Assembly (NCBI GenBank): GCA_033239525.1
Contig: BSYO01000015.1
Span: 17,297,713 to 17,361,712 of the forward strand
DNA length: 64,000 nt
Direction of reading: 5' to 3'
Origin: Nepenthes gracilis
Taxonomy: Eukaryota > Streptophyta > Magnoliopsida > Caryophyllales > Nepenthaceae
Notes under the pieces: generated by a model
Databases searched by the model: none
Seen by the model: the letters and a program-made list of their open reading frames with translations, nothing else
Told to the model about the DNA's origin: nothing
Part shown: piece after piece, positions 11,079 through 21,689 of the stretch
How the letters are laid out: every line of letters begins with the position of its first letter
How positions within the stretch are numbered: the stretch's first letter is position 1
Made by a program: the position numbers and the translations under genes

Positions 11079-12862
11079 CTACAAGGGCGGCAGACCACCC
11101 TGGCTGTCTTGGGGCTCTCCCACCAAGTCTTCCTTACGTTGCGCTGCGCGGTTACTTTGATTGATAAGCTCAATTGGGAAGTCAGGATCGACTAACTGTG
11201 CAACGCGCTGTCCAATGTTGAGCCCCTCTAACAGCCGGGCATGCAATGCACCTCCGATCTCGTGGAGGCTGATCCGAGTGGCCAACTCGTTCTCTGAGGC
11301 TGCGGCTCTGTCGGCAAGGCGCTTATTGCTCGCATTGAGTCGATCCTCCTCCTCCTTCAAGCGAGCAACCTCGGCCTTCAGCTCAGCGTTCTCTGCCTCC
11401 ACGCCCACCATGACAGCCTCAAGAGCAGCGGTCTGCTCACGGAGCTCCCCTCCTGAGGCGGCCAGCTTGGCCTCCAGCTAGGCGATCTCAGCCTCCTGAT
11501 CCGCAATGATGCGATCGCGTTGCTCCACTTCCCGGGAGACAGTTGAGATCAACCTTCTTGACTGCACAAGACAAAAGCGAAGTGTGAGTTACAAATACAA
11601 GGGAAAAAGAAATGCAAGGGAGCCATTGCAGAAGTCATACCTTATAAGTCTTCCTGAAGGGCCTCGCAGGCCTGGTCCAGCTGGCGGTGGAATGGAAGAT
11701 GACGAGTCAGGAGCATCCTCTTGCGCCAAGCACGCCATTGCTTCATCCAAAATACGGTCCAAAAACTCATCATCATCAACAGTAGCGGTGGGCTCCTCCC
11801 TTGCAGCCTCTGGAGCAGCCGCGGCAGGCTTCCTTCTCTTGGCTGCCTTTGGAACGGTTGCCTGTGGATCAACTCTCGTCGACGGCTCCACAATAAAAAC
11901 GCGTGAACCCTCAGGCGCGTCGCGAGCTGGCTCCTCCACGGATTCCATCTAGGCAGCGCCTGGAACCACCTTCACCGCAGGCTGGGCCAGGATGACTCCT
12001 CCGGCCTCCGCCAGCCTATCCTCGACGGACTTCCCCACTCCAGAGGTGCTGCCGGATCCGCCGTAGATCCCGGCAGCCACAAGGTCAATCTGCGACGAAG
12101 ACGATGAGGGCGTGCCAATTACCCTCTCAGTAGCTTCCTCCGTGGGCCTTGGGCGGATGATCACGCCCTTTGAGTCTTTAGGTCTCATCATCATAATTGG
12201 AGGGTGCGGCTTCAAGCCGGTGATGGCGGCCCCCATTTAACCTTCTTGGTCTCCACCTGGGAAACCAAGAAGTCCCTCTTGAACTCGTCGGGGTTAAGTC
12301 GTATGGCCTTGGTCAACTAGGCGTAGGAGGCGCTCTCCGTCGTAGACGGTGTACCAAGGTACACCTCCGGAACCCGGCCCCAACTCCTCGCAATAGGCCA
12401 TTTCTCTCCCACTTTCACAAAGAAGAACCAGTTTTTTCAATTCTTCAGCAAATCATGAATGGCTGTGTTAATTTTTATTCCCGTACAGGGACTGAGTGAA
12501 ATCCATTCCGCCCCCTGGGTCACTTTAAATACAACTTTAATGCTAGACATCCTAAATTTCTGTCCAAGCTTCCGAAAAAAAATATATAAAGTGCAAAGGT
12601 ATCTCACCGCGTTGGCAAGGAGCTGAGCGATGGGTACTCGTAGAGCCACCACGATCGACTCCAGCTCCTCCGGCAAAGGCAGAGGAAGGCCGCTCCTCAG
12701 ATGGGCCTCGTAAATTGTGATGAACCCCTCCGGTGGGGAAAAGGCTTTGTCGTCATTGCCCGGAACCCTCCAAGCCATCTCCTTGGGAATATTAAATTCA
12801 ACACACAGTACCTTAACATCGTTTTCTCTCAAGACGGATGAAAAGTCTGCGACTGAAGCCAT
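11079..12862 (-). pseudogene. Tat1 antisense ORF (gypsy-type transposon protein plus coiled coil)
   Basis: Encoded opposite to pol. The ATG at 12862 opens MASVADFSSVLREND. A conserved block follows with PPEGFITIYEAHLRSGLPLP and IAQLLANAVRY, resembling the plant 'putative gypsy type transposon' domain (Pfam Transposase_28; name recalled, not searched). Then come NWFFFV, a Ser/Pro-rich low-complexity part, and after a 79-bp GT-AG intron (11562-11640) a coiled coil rich in Glu/Ala with AENAELKAEVARLKEEEDRL. Stops near 12437, 12319, 11949 and 11479 break it; a second intron near 12617-12577 is possible. Its role in Tat elements is unknown. The 36-bp W-box array lies upstream of its start. Confidence 0.7.
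11562..11640 (-). other. Intron in Tat1 antisense ORF
   Basis: Minus strand shows exon end TATAAG, donor GTATGAC, a T-rich tract and acceptor TTGTCTTGTGCAG, then TCAAGAAGG opening the coiled-coil exon. Tat3 has a 75-bp intron at the corresponding place. Confidence 0.75.
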
Positions 12863-13160
12863 AATCGAGCGGAAGCTAGGGTTTCTTTTGGAAGAGTTCG
12901 TCTGATAAACGAGAACAAAGAAGACGGCGGTTTGAAGGCGTAAGTAATTTCAAAAGTACGAAAGAAAAACTTAAGCGCCAAGCAGAAACCTCTCATTAAT
13001 GACGTCGTCAAGATTGCTACGTATCGCCTCCCCACTTGACCCTGCAAAATGACGGATATCTGGTGCATTAATGATCAGGATCTCCGCCCAACCAAAGGGA
13101 GACACGTGCCGTTTTCTACCTTGCAAAAAGGCCAAAAGCTGGCAGAAAGCGTTCCCAGAA

Positions 13161-13448
13161 TTGGCCAAGACGGTCAATAATTCTGGTACTCCGAAATTGA
13201 CCAAAACGGTCAACAATTCTTGTACTCCGGAATTGACCAAGACGGTCAACAATTCTGGAACTCCGAAATTGACTAAAACGGTCAACAATTTTGGTGCTCC
13301 GGAATTGACCAAGACGGTCAACAATTCTGGTACTCCGGAATTGACTAAAACGGTCAACAATTCTGGTACTCCGAAATTGACCAAAACGGTCAACAATTCT
13401 GGTACTCCGGAGTTGACCAAGACGGTCAACAATTCCGGTCAAACTCTC
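13161..13448. repeat. Eight tandem 36-bp repeats carrying inverted W-box pairs
   Basis: Units start at 13161, 13197, 13233, 13269, 13305, 13341, 13377 and 13413. Each holds TTGACCAAAACGGTCAA or a one- or two-base variant, that is TTGAC and its reverse complement GTCAA spaced by a few bases. TTGAC(C/T) is the core bound by plant WRKY factors. Seven units keep TTGAC and all eight keep GTCAA. The array lies between the antisense ORF start (12862) and the 3' LTR (13551). It is open in several frames only because 36 is a multiple of three. Confidence 0.93.
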
Positions 13449-13507
13449 CACGCTTTTTATGAATTCCCACGAGATCCTCAAAGCAAGAAAAGGCATCCCA
13501 TCATGAA

Positions 13508-13541
13508 CATACTGGAGGCCAGACTTCTAGCCACCAGTATG
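13508..13541 (+). other. Tat1 hairpin abutting the polypurine tract
   Basis: Arms CATACTGGAGGC (13508-13519) and GCCACCAGTATG (13530-13541) pair over 12 positions with one mismatch, around a 10-nt loop. The last stem base is the first G of the polypurine tract. Tat2 and Tat3 have hairpins of different sequence at the same place. Confidence 0.85.
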
Positions 13542-13550
13542 GGGGGCTAG
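13541..13550 (+). other. Tat1 polypurine tract
   Basis: GGGGGGCTAG directly precedes the 3' LTR start at 13551, the position of the plus-strand primer. Tat3 (minus) has GGGGGCTAG at the same place. Confidence 0.8.
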
Positions 13551-14717
13551 TGATGGGTACACCAAAAATGGGCTGGCCCTACAAAAGTCAAAGGCCCAAG
13601 ACGGCCGTCAACACTCTAACGGCCCAATTGGAAAACGGGCCCAAGAGTTGAAAAGCCCAGGACGGTCAACGCTGGCGTTGACTGGCCGGGCGCTAACTCA
13701 AATAGACGGTCAACTCAAGCGTTGGCGGGAAAAAATGCGCTTTACGCGCATTGGGCCCAAAGAGGCTCTTCTATAGTAATGGGCCTGGCTCACTCAGGCC
13801 CATGGCCCATCTGGCGGCTGACGACGGATATCCTTCTAATGGCGGCCAACACGCACGCAGATGGTCAACGTGGACGGTCAACGTGTTGACCGTCCGCTTT
13901 TTGCACGTTGGGCCCCAAGAAGCATTTCAACAGTAACGGGCCTGACCCGTTTAGGCCCACCAATCATTAAAAGGCCAACAACGATTCTCCAAGGATATTC
14001 CACGATCTCAGCAGGCACCAAAAGGGACACTAGCAATATTGGCGCCCTTCAAAGAAGGAAAGTGCCGGATCTTCCTAATTCCTTGCCAACCAAGGCACTC
14101 CAACGGTAATATGCTGAGGAGGAAAGAAACCAACTTGAAAAGTTGTTGGCCGCCTCACAAGGAAACAATATCGATCAGCATGGCAACTGGCATCAGCTCC
14201 AAAGGGCAAGCTAGCCAACAAATCAGGAAGGCGATCACTCTTTCCAAAGAAGGAGGATCGACCTCTCTGCTACAAAAGAAACCCTTGACCCACCATCAAG
14301 GGCATGCGTTCTTCCATACTTTCGACCACCTATGCTTTCTTGAAGGCATCCAGTTGCATACGTTTCCTAGGACGATCGGGTGCTCACAGAAGTCTACCTT
14401 CTCTGCCACCTTCATCCTCCAAAATACCCTAAGGCATACAAGCGCGCCTCTCATGGTCGTTTACTGCCTTCCCACCTTCCAGATTCAAGAAGACCTCACG
14501 TCTCTTTTACATCTGGATCAAACACTCAAACTCTCTCTCTCTCTATTTTCAGTTTCTTCCTTTTGAAGACTATTTTACTGACTTGAGCGTCGGAGTGTTT
14601 TCGGTGGGACAAATTTCCGCCGAACACACTAACCTCTTGTTCTGTTTAGTGGTGTGTAGGATCCAATTCAGGGAAATCATCGAAATCTGTTTGAAGTTTG
14701 GATCTAGAGACGCATCA
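13551..14717 (+). repeat. Tat1 3' LTR, 1167 bp
   Basis: A near copy of the 5' LTR, same ends, with small indels (for example a shorter stretch after the second W-box palindrome and a missing segment before gaaatcat near 14672). GACGGTCAACG and CGTTGAC pairs persist near 13661-13682 and 13870-13895. Confidence 0.88.
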
Positions 14718-14778
14718 CCTTTTAAATACCAAAAATTAACCAAAATATATTATTCTAAAATCAAATAATCACATATAT
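14718..14778 (+). repeat. CAD upstream flank, middle fragment between Tat1 and Tat2
   Basis: These 61 bp (ccttttaaataccaaaa ... aatcacatata) equal the CAD-A upstream sequence just 5' of the TGCTT site (minus strand of about 38310-38256). They are what is left between two insertions into the same CAD 5' region. Confidence 0.75.
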
Positions 14779-15570
14779 TGGTGCGTATCTATATCAAAGT
14801 TATCAAATGAATTAAGGAATCATTATACTCGGTTGATTGATCAGAAATGGATCTGATTTTCATTATTTAGAATTTAAATCTTACATACCACAACAAATAA
14901 ATAAGAAGTAAAAGGAATATAGGATTCATTCTCTGATATATCCTCCAATATTCAAATTAATAATCTTTCTATTTGAAAAAAAAAGATAGGAGAAGGCAAA
15001 TGTGAGAATACAAATAGTTAGAGATTGAGTATTTAATGAAAGATGATACTCCATAAGATGAACTCGAATGGATGAATGGCTTTTAATTAGTTGTACTCAT
15101 GTAGGACAATGGATTTTAAAATGATGCACCCGTCAGGAAGAGTAACTTTGAAAGCATGTTGCTTTATGTGTTTGTTTGAACAATTGTCTGTCTGAATGAT
15201 CTTTCTCCATTTCTGTGGGGGTGATACTATATTTATAGTGATAGGTGTTATTTGGTTAGCTAAGCCCTGGACGTTACACCTCTAGAGTTATGAGGGCAAT
15301 TACTTGTGTAACTGTCGCTAGCATTTATCAGCTTGGTCATACGATTTTTGACCATTGGATTGGTACAACAACTATCTGAAGCCGTGTAATAATTATTCAT
15401 TATTGCTCCTTTGATGTTCGGCGATTCAGGTCTCGTCTCTTGGGTCAGTTGTCACACCTTTTGCTTCATGGGTTCAAAGAGTCTTCCGTTAGACTTGTTG
15501 TTACTTGAGCCTTTTTTCCTTCTACACATTGGGTTTTGAGTTGGCTCTTATGCTACCATACCTATCGTCA
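14779..15570 (-). repeat. Tat2 3' LTR
   Basis: Parallels the LTRs of arrays A and B: starts TGGTGCGTATC (others TGATGTGTCTC) and ends at ctaccatacctatcgtca. Then comes GTCCCCC, on minus the polypurine tract. Confidence 0.8.
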
Positions 15571-15576
15571 GTCCCC

Positions 15577-15612
15577 CATACTAGGATGTTTGAATTTTTA
15601 ACTCCTAGCATG
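15577..15612 (-). other. Tat2 hairpin abutting the polypurine tract
   Basis: Plus arms CATACTAGGATGTT (15577-15590) and AACTCCTAGCATG (15600-15612) pair with one bulged base and one A/C opposition, which becomes a G-U pair on the element's sense (minus) strand. The loop is 9 nt. The CCCCC at 15573-15577 is the polypurine tract on minus. Confidence 0.8.
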
Positions 15613-16803
15613 TTCACGATGGGATGTTGGCTACAAATCTTCCACATGTGCTCCTTTCCCAGATATTTTACGGATTCGGTGCTCAGTCCTATAGGATTTG
15701 ATTCTCTACCATCAATGTTGGAATGTGTTATGTTCTTGGATTAAATGCTCATTTGTCTTCCCTTTCAATTATAAATGGTGGCACTCTCTATACTTCGCAT
15801 CATAAAATGTCTTTTGCCCGCTTGGTGGCAACACTGTTTGGAGCCAACATGGAGCCTTTACTGCTACTAACTAGAATCAGAGAGAGTTCTTTACCAGCAT
15901 TTGAAGTTGAGATTTGAGGATGCACATGAAGTCTGCCTTGATTGCTTTCTTTTATATGAGAATCTGCCTTAGTTTCATCTTTTACACCCGTTTCAAAACC
16001 AGGCGTTCATCGTTATAGGATGGTTTTAGGTTTTGGAGAGCGGTTTCCTCCTCTCCCTATGTGTCGGGCGGTCTACTCTGCTACAGTTCTGAAGAGGGTT
16101 GCCTCCGTCTTTGACAAGAGAGAGAATTTTTTTATTTGTGTCCATGTCGAGAAAGTGTTACAGTTCTGAAAAGGGTATCTATTATTTCTCTGGGGAGTGC
16201 TTTTCTGCTCTTTGTTGTGTAAAATGTGTAGTTCTTTGAGTACTGCTACCGTTTCTAGGGTGGAAGCTTCTCTTATATTTATGTCCTTCCTAGGTGGGTG
16301 GGACTACTGTAATCAGATTGCTACTCCATGTATTATTTTATCCTCTTTTAAATTATACTTTCGTTGTCCTAAACTTGTATTTTTTGAAAGAAATTAATGA
16401 ATGAAAATTTTTAAATATTATTTGTCTTTATTTTATAGTTCCAATATACTTGTATTCTCTGAATAGTTAAAGCATTTAGATATTACTTCTTGTTGTGTAA
16501 TTTCTGACAATCTGACAATCCGGACCGTTGAGAACTTGATCTTCTAATAATCTGACTTATAACAATTTTTTTCTGAATGTTTGGCTAAACATTCATAAAT
16601 GAATCAAATTAGTCTCGAGTATATCAGGGTCGTACTTTGTCAGTCTGTTGTCTTGAAAAATGATGTGTCAGGGCATCACAATCCTACGTTGCACTGAAAA
16701 TTCACCAACTTGGGCGTCAAAGCCACCAACTAACTACCGGCTGCATAGGGAGATGTAGCGTCGGGCTATCATTACTAATACAATGAAACTGGCGTGCTAC
16801 AAC
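15613..16803. other. Tat2 region between hairpin and nested insertion
   Basis: Part of the long 3' untranslated region of Tat2. Several short open frames but no recognisable protein. Confidence 0.4.
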
Positions 16804-18732
16804 TGTAAGGCCCGAGTTATTTATTATAATAATTATAGGTTATTAAACTAATATAATTAAAATTTAGGTCAATGAATGTACAAAATTGGATCAAAAATTA
16901 AAAATAGGATCAGTTGACTCAGCAATTGAAACAGGCCCGACCTGCGCCTAAGCGGCAAAAGCAGTGGCTCAATGTCTTAGGCTTTCTCTAGAGCCGCTCG
17001 AGTGATCACTAGTAGTAGTAAGCAATTCTTATTCCATTACTTAATTATGCTAATATTTTTAAAATTATATTGTTGTACTCAGCATGCATGTTCATTTTTA
17101 TAATTTTACGGCAAAATTTCATAGGAACTCATTCTTAAGTTATGAACAATACACATATGTGGTGAAATTCTGCAACTAGATTTTATATATGTTATGATTT
17201 TAAGTTATGTGATTCTTCAATACTTGAGTCTCATATATAAGACCTTTCATGTTGAGAAACTTGAAGTAAACGCTCTGCATGCGTTGGAATTCTTCATGAA
17301 TTTTCATTTTTAAATAAACTACCAAAGAAATTAGGAAGCTAAATTTCTACATTAATTGCTAAACTTTTGATAAATTTTAAACTATTTATACCTGAAATTC
17401 ATACAGTAGTTTACTTATACTTTAATCTATGATTTATATGTCTTGTATAAGTTGGAATATGTATATTTTAATTTGCATGAGCCGAATTATTTTACTATAC
17501 TAAATTTTCTTCATTTAACTTCATATTCAACATCTCATACTTTCAAAGTTAGTATGACTAAGTTTTTGTAAATGTGTAATCATAGAATTATAAACTTATG
17601 ACAACAAACTCTACAATTAAATTAAGAAATATAATTATTTTCTTTAGAGATAAGAAAATTAAGAAGTACCAAGAATAATAATAGAGTTTCCTAATAATAT
17701 GAATTGGATCAAGGTTATTATTCAGCGGATAGTATATTTAAGTATATTTTAGTATATTATAATGGTATATTGATATCCCATCCTATGTAAATGCATGGTT
17801 AAGAAGCGGTGTTTGACCCTATTTATAAGGTGATATGTAGACGGCACACATTTGAGTCTTGAATAAAAGTACATGGCCTTTAATTGTGTAAAAATATATA
17901 CAACTCGAGTTTTAATTGTTCACTTTTTTAGTCAGTAAGGCTTATGACCCTACTCCCTAAAGAAAAATAATAAAAATTGAGTATGTTTTGATAGTTAGAA
18001 TATAAAGGAAACATCATAAGTATAATCTGAAATCTACATAAGCTAATTTATGTATTTTGTAATGGAAATTCATGGCATATCATTGCAGTGCTTCTCTCGA
18101 TATGTTCATTGATATATTATAGTGTCTTGCGGAGCTCTTAGATCATTCTCTTATTGTTTTACTAACCCCTAAAATGAGATGCACAAGTTCATGCTGAATG
18201 AGTAAGAGTGAAGATTGGTAATGTTCGTAGGATTTTAGTTTAGAAGTTCGTGAATGTTTTATGTTGTTTAAATATTTTCAGTCATCGTTTACTACATCTA
18301 ATGCTATATTTTAGTTTTATTTCAATTTTGAATATTAGCTTTCAATGGTTATGTTGTATGGATAACAGTTGTGCTAGATTTTGGTTTAAGTATTGGTTAA
18401 TTGGATATGATAAATTGTAAATTATGGAGATGTTATGAGGATATTCAGTAGCAATATTATAATCTATTTCTACTATACTATATTCTGATTTGGTATTAAG
18501 TAGGCATCTTTCCTTACGTAAAGGTTCAACGACAAGATTCGGGTTGGTGCTGGAAGCTACGCGTGATGTGGCTATCATTTTGGGTCCTGTGTATGATTTT
18601 AGAATATTCTTATTATAGTCAATCGAGATATTGAAGTGGAGTTCACGTCTAAAAAATTAATTAAAGAATAAATTGGTTAAATAGTAATAATTGATTAAAG
18701 GTTAACAAGGGATCGATTTTTGGGACGTGATA
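16804..18732 (-). mobile_element. Long LTR-like element nested in Tat2
   Basis: On minus it begins TATCACGTCCC and ends CGGGCCTTACA. Its final ~70 bases parallel the end of the insertion at 54673-56877 (tttaattataataattta ... GCCTTACA). There are no ORFs with similarity. Clear target duplication not found. It is most likely a decayed solo LTR; an unclassified non-autonomous element is possible. Confidence 0.55.
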
Positions 18733-18916
18733 GTAGCACTCTCCGGTGTGGGCACGTGTCTCATCCGTTATGAGAACACACCTTTTCAGAGTCCTTTAAT
18801 GACTCTGTTCCTAGGCTAAGTATTGGCTATTCAAACTCTGGCACTCCGCCGGTTTTTGCACTCCTCCATTTTTCGTATTGCTGTGCCCTAATTTGCCCTT
18901 TTCTCTTCTTGTTTTC

Positions 18917-20740
18917 ATGGCTTCTCAAGCAACTTTTCAGGTTGTCACTGCAATCAAATCCGTCCTCACTTGTAATGATATGGACGCTATGTATAAGAAG
19001 TACAATATTCTGGCTGCAAATTCCATATATGATGTCCGAGGCTAATGATAGGGCTTACGCTCCAAGGCTTGAATTCATTACTATCTTTGGGGCCCATCTG
19101 AAGAAAGGCCTTCAAATTCCTTTTGTAAAAGAGCCATACAAGATCTTGGAGGCTTTTAAGATTCTAGTGGCACGCCTCCACCCAACACTTTTCAATATTT
19201 AATTTCTTTATATATTTCTTTCATTACAATGAACTTCTCCTCGACACTCGGGCCATGAAGGTGATCTTCCGATTCAACTAGAATATTGATAGGATTTCTT
19301 TAACTCCCCCCCCCAAGAAGTATAAAATAAGCAGGAAAAATCTAAACTCAATAAATGGTTGGAAGAACTAATTTTTTATTTGACGGTTCCTTCTAACTGG
19401 ACTCTTTTCAATTAGAGGAGTAGAGTCAATGGTGCCTATTCTTGAGATTTCTTGGAGAATGAAGATTGGATGGCTCGGCCACAGACTGAGCTTGTTGAAG
19501 AGAATCTTGTCACCCTGCACTGTACAGGTTCTTGGCTGACCCAAAGGGCATTCTTCGATATTAAGTGGGAGGTTAGGATGGAAGGAAATGATGTCATTGC
19601 CATGCTGTTTTGCCAATCCAAGAGAAAATCTGGAGATCTATTTATCTGGGATTCTCATAATACGGTGGCCAGCAAAGTGTTTTCTTCCTCAACTTCCACT
19701 ACCAACCTCAACCATTCCATCAATGAGGCCTGTGTAGGGGAGACTATGTTACATGCTGGGGAGTCTTCTCCGGTTTGCCCAGTTTTTGAAGAGGCAATTG
19801 GATTTGTAGAAGGCGGTGTGGCTTCTTTGCCCACCATTTTGGGAATAATAACCATGTGGTCGGCGGATCGGGTAAGCCAATCGCTGCTCCATTAATGGCT
19901 AAGTATGGGTCCCAGTTTTGGTCAACTCATTGCCTGATGCACCTGTTGCAATGCTCCTTGCTGTTCTTAACGAGGAGGGTGCCAATAATGATTAGGTGGC
20001 TAAAGAATTAATTGATAATAATTCGGAGGCCATGGCTGCAGAAGAGGTGCCTCGCTCTGAGCTTTGACATCCAAGTTCTTAGGAGTTTGTACCATTTCTC
20101 CTTCTCCTCCTGATTTTGAGTTGCCCCTCTATCATCACACAATTCCTCCACTATACTATTGGTCTCCATCTGTTTCAAGATTTGGAGCTTCTCCTAGTCT
20201 ATCCTTTCAGGAGGGACCACCTCTCATTGAGGTACTGCTGTAGAATTCTTCATTTTGTCCTCATGCTCTTTGTTGTCATTGTTCTTGACTGACCATTTTA
20301 TTTTGCTTGATAGTTGTAGGAATTGATTCGTCTGGTGGCAGATGAATTGTACCCATGAGATGCTGAGATCTCTCACCTGTGTCATACGTATGCTGATTCT
20401 GGAATACACAGGGAGATGGAAATTCGGGTAGATACTACTATTGCCGAGGCTCAACAAACTCAAGATTGGGCCACTTTCCTCGACTAAGAATTGTCTGAGT
20501 GGATTGCAAGATCCTAGGAGTTTTTAGATGAAAGATCTCTGGCTCTAAATCGAGTCGTCACACTCAAGGATAAGTTTTAGGAGGTTGAGCAACAATTTGC
20601 CGATCTTTGAATTAAGTGTGTTTGACTAAAAGAAGGGCTGAGGACTCGTCTCCATCTAGAAGAAGTTGAATCTGTGTTAGATGATAGATTCCAAGATGAC
20701 TTTCATCATTACAGACGGTTTGTGTTCATGGTCACTCCTA
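18917..20740 (+). pseudogene. Tat2 antisense ORF remnant
   Basis: Opposite in strand to Tat2 pol. The ATG at 18917 opens MASQATFQVVTAIKSVL. After frameshifts, LEFITIFGAHLKKGLQIPF (about 19060-19120) aligns with the conserved GFITIYEAHLRSGLPLP of Tat1. An acidic and Ser/Thr-rich middle follows (19452-19895), then Glu- and Leu-rich coiled-coil-like sequence to about 20740. Many stops. Same family as the antisense ORFs at 12862-11079 and 40162-42122. Confidence 0.6.
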
Positions 20741-21069
20741 AATTTCCACTAGGCTATCTTGATCTAAGAAATGTTGGAGCTCTTGTCATTCTAATTTGAC
20801 TGATTTCTCGAAGATAGGAGGGGAGCCATCGCCATGATCAACAGGAGGCTCCCTACGCTAGGATAGTTGTTTTGTTCGAATGTAGGGTTTAGGCAGTATC
20901 CTGGTAATCTCCGATGGACACTCCTTGTTGTATATATTGATTCTTTAATAAATTACTTAGATCATTGTCACTAATATCTTTGAGTTTATGTTAAATCTCT
21001 TCACTCAACACTTATTCTATTTGTCAACTAAGCATTGTTACTATTATTGTCGGGCTTGGTTGGACGTGT

Positions 21070-21310
21070 TTGTCTACTTGTACTCATTCCTGTGAGAGGA
21101 TGTTGTAGCACTAGGAAAGCCTCTTTATGGCTAACTTGGTTTAGTTGTCATAGTTGCCAGGTTTTGATGGAGCCTAGACCATTGTCTACACTAAATTGAT
21201 GGTGCTCATTCCTGTAAGAGGAAATTGTTGCACTTATGCATCGGGTTTTACTCCATTGACCATTGTCGACTAATGGTACTTTTTTCTTGTAGAAGGATAT
21301 CATCGCACGC
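21070..21310. repeat. Diverged repeats between Tat2 antisense ORF and pol
   Basis: Three related blocks near 21078, 21201 and 21273 share tactcattcctgtgagagga-like words followed by ttgtagcac/ttgttgcac/tcatcgcac. They occupy the same slot as the 36-bp array of Tat1 and the 44-bp array of Tat3. 20741-21069 shows nothing further. Confidence 0.55.
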
Positions 21311-21689
21311 ACGCTAAAAAGCCTCCTAAGATTTTATTTTATTTTGACCGCTTTAAGGAGGGTTAGACTTCTGTCTTCAAGCCCCTTGAGTCGTTGCATT
21401 CGGCTTCATTTGGGCCGCTCGACTATCTAGACCAAGCTTTTGAGTTCAACCTAATTTACATCACTTGGTCGTCTTGACCGAGTTTTCAATTGTGTGTTAG
21501 TAGGTTGATTCACAGGTGAAGATGTTCACTCGACTCAATGTTAGTTTGGGACATTTGATTTATGTAATAATATACAAGCATTCACATAAACAAAAAAATA
21601 ACTAAATCATTATTTTATTAATCAAAATATGATTACATCATACATGCAATTCATAGGGCATGTACTAGATTTACCTGTGTTTGGCGAAG

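Larger units (their letters stand above)
6841..14717 (+). mobile_element. Tat1: internally deleted Tat-lineage Ty3/Gypsy element
   Basis: Both LTRs are present (6841-8017 and 13551-14717), starting TGATGGGTA and ending CGCATCA. Flanks are TCTTT (6836-6840) and CCTTT (14718-14722), a 5-bp target duplication with one change. Plus-strand order is primer site, gag start, RNase H, integrase, tandem repeats, antisense ORF, W-box repeat array, hairpin, polypurine tract, LTR. Most of gag plus protease and reverse transcriptase are absent, so 5.5 kb of internal DNA remains. The antisense ORF 3' of pol is a known Tat-lineage trait. It is GC-richer and less decayed than Tat2 and Tat3, so probably the youngest of the three. 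Confidence 0.88.

Noticed and set aside
11161..11952. Plus-strand open frames opposite the Tat1 antisense ORF
   Set aside because: Shadows of GC-rich coding sequence; the minus frame carries the coiled coil and intron signals.
13071..13550. Open frames with 12-residue repeats on both strands
   Set aside because: The 36-bp period keeps frames open by itself; no start context or family similarity.
14718..14778. Perfect TGCTT target duplication for Tat2 on its left side
   Set aside because: The five bases at 14774-14778 read TATAT; only the right copy is TGCTT, so continuity of flanks is used as evidence instead.
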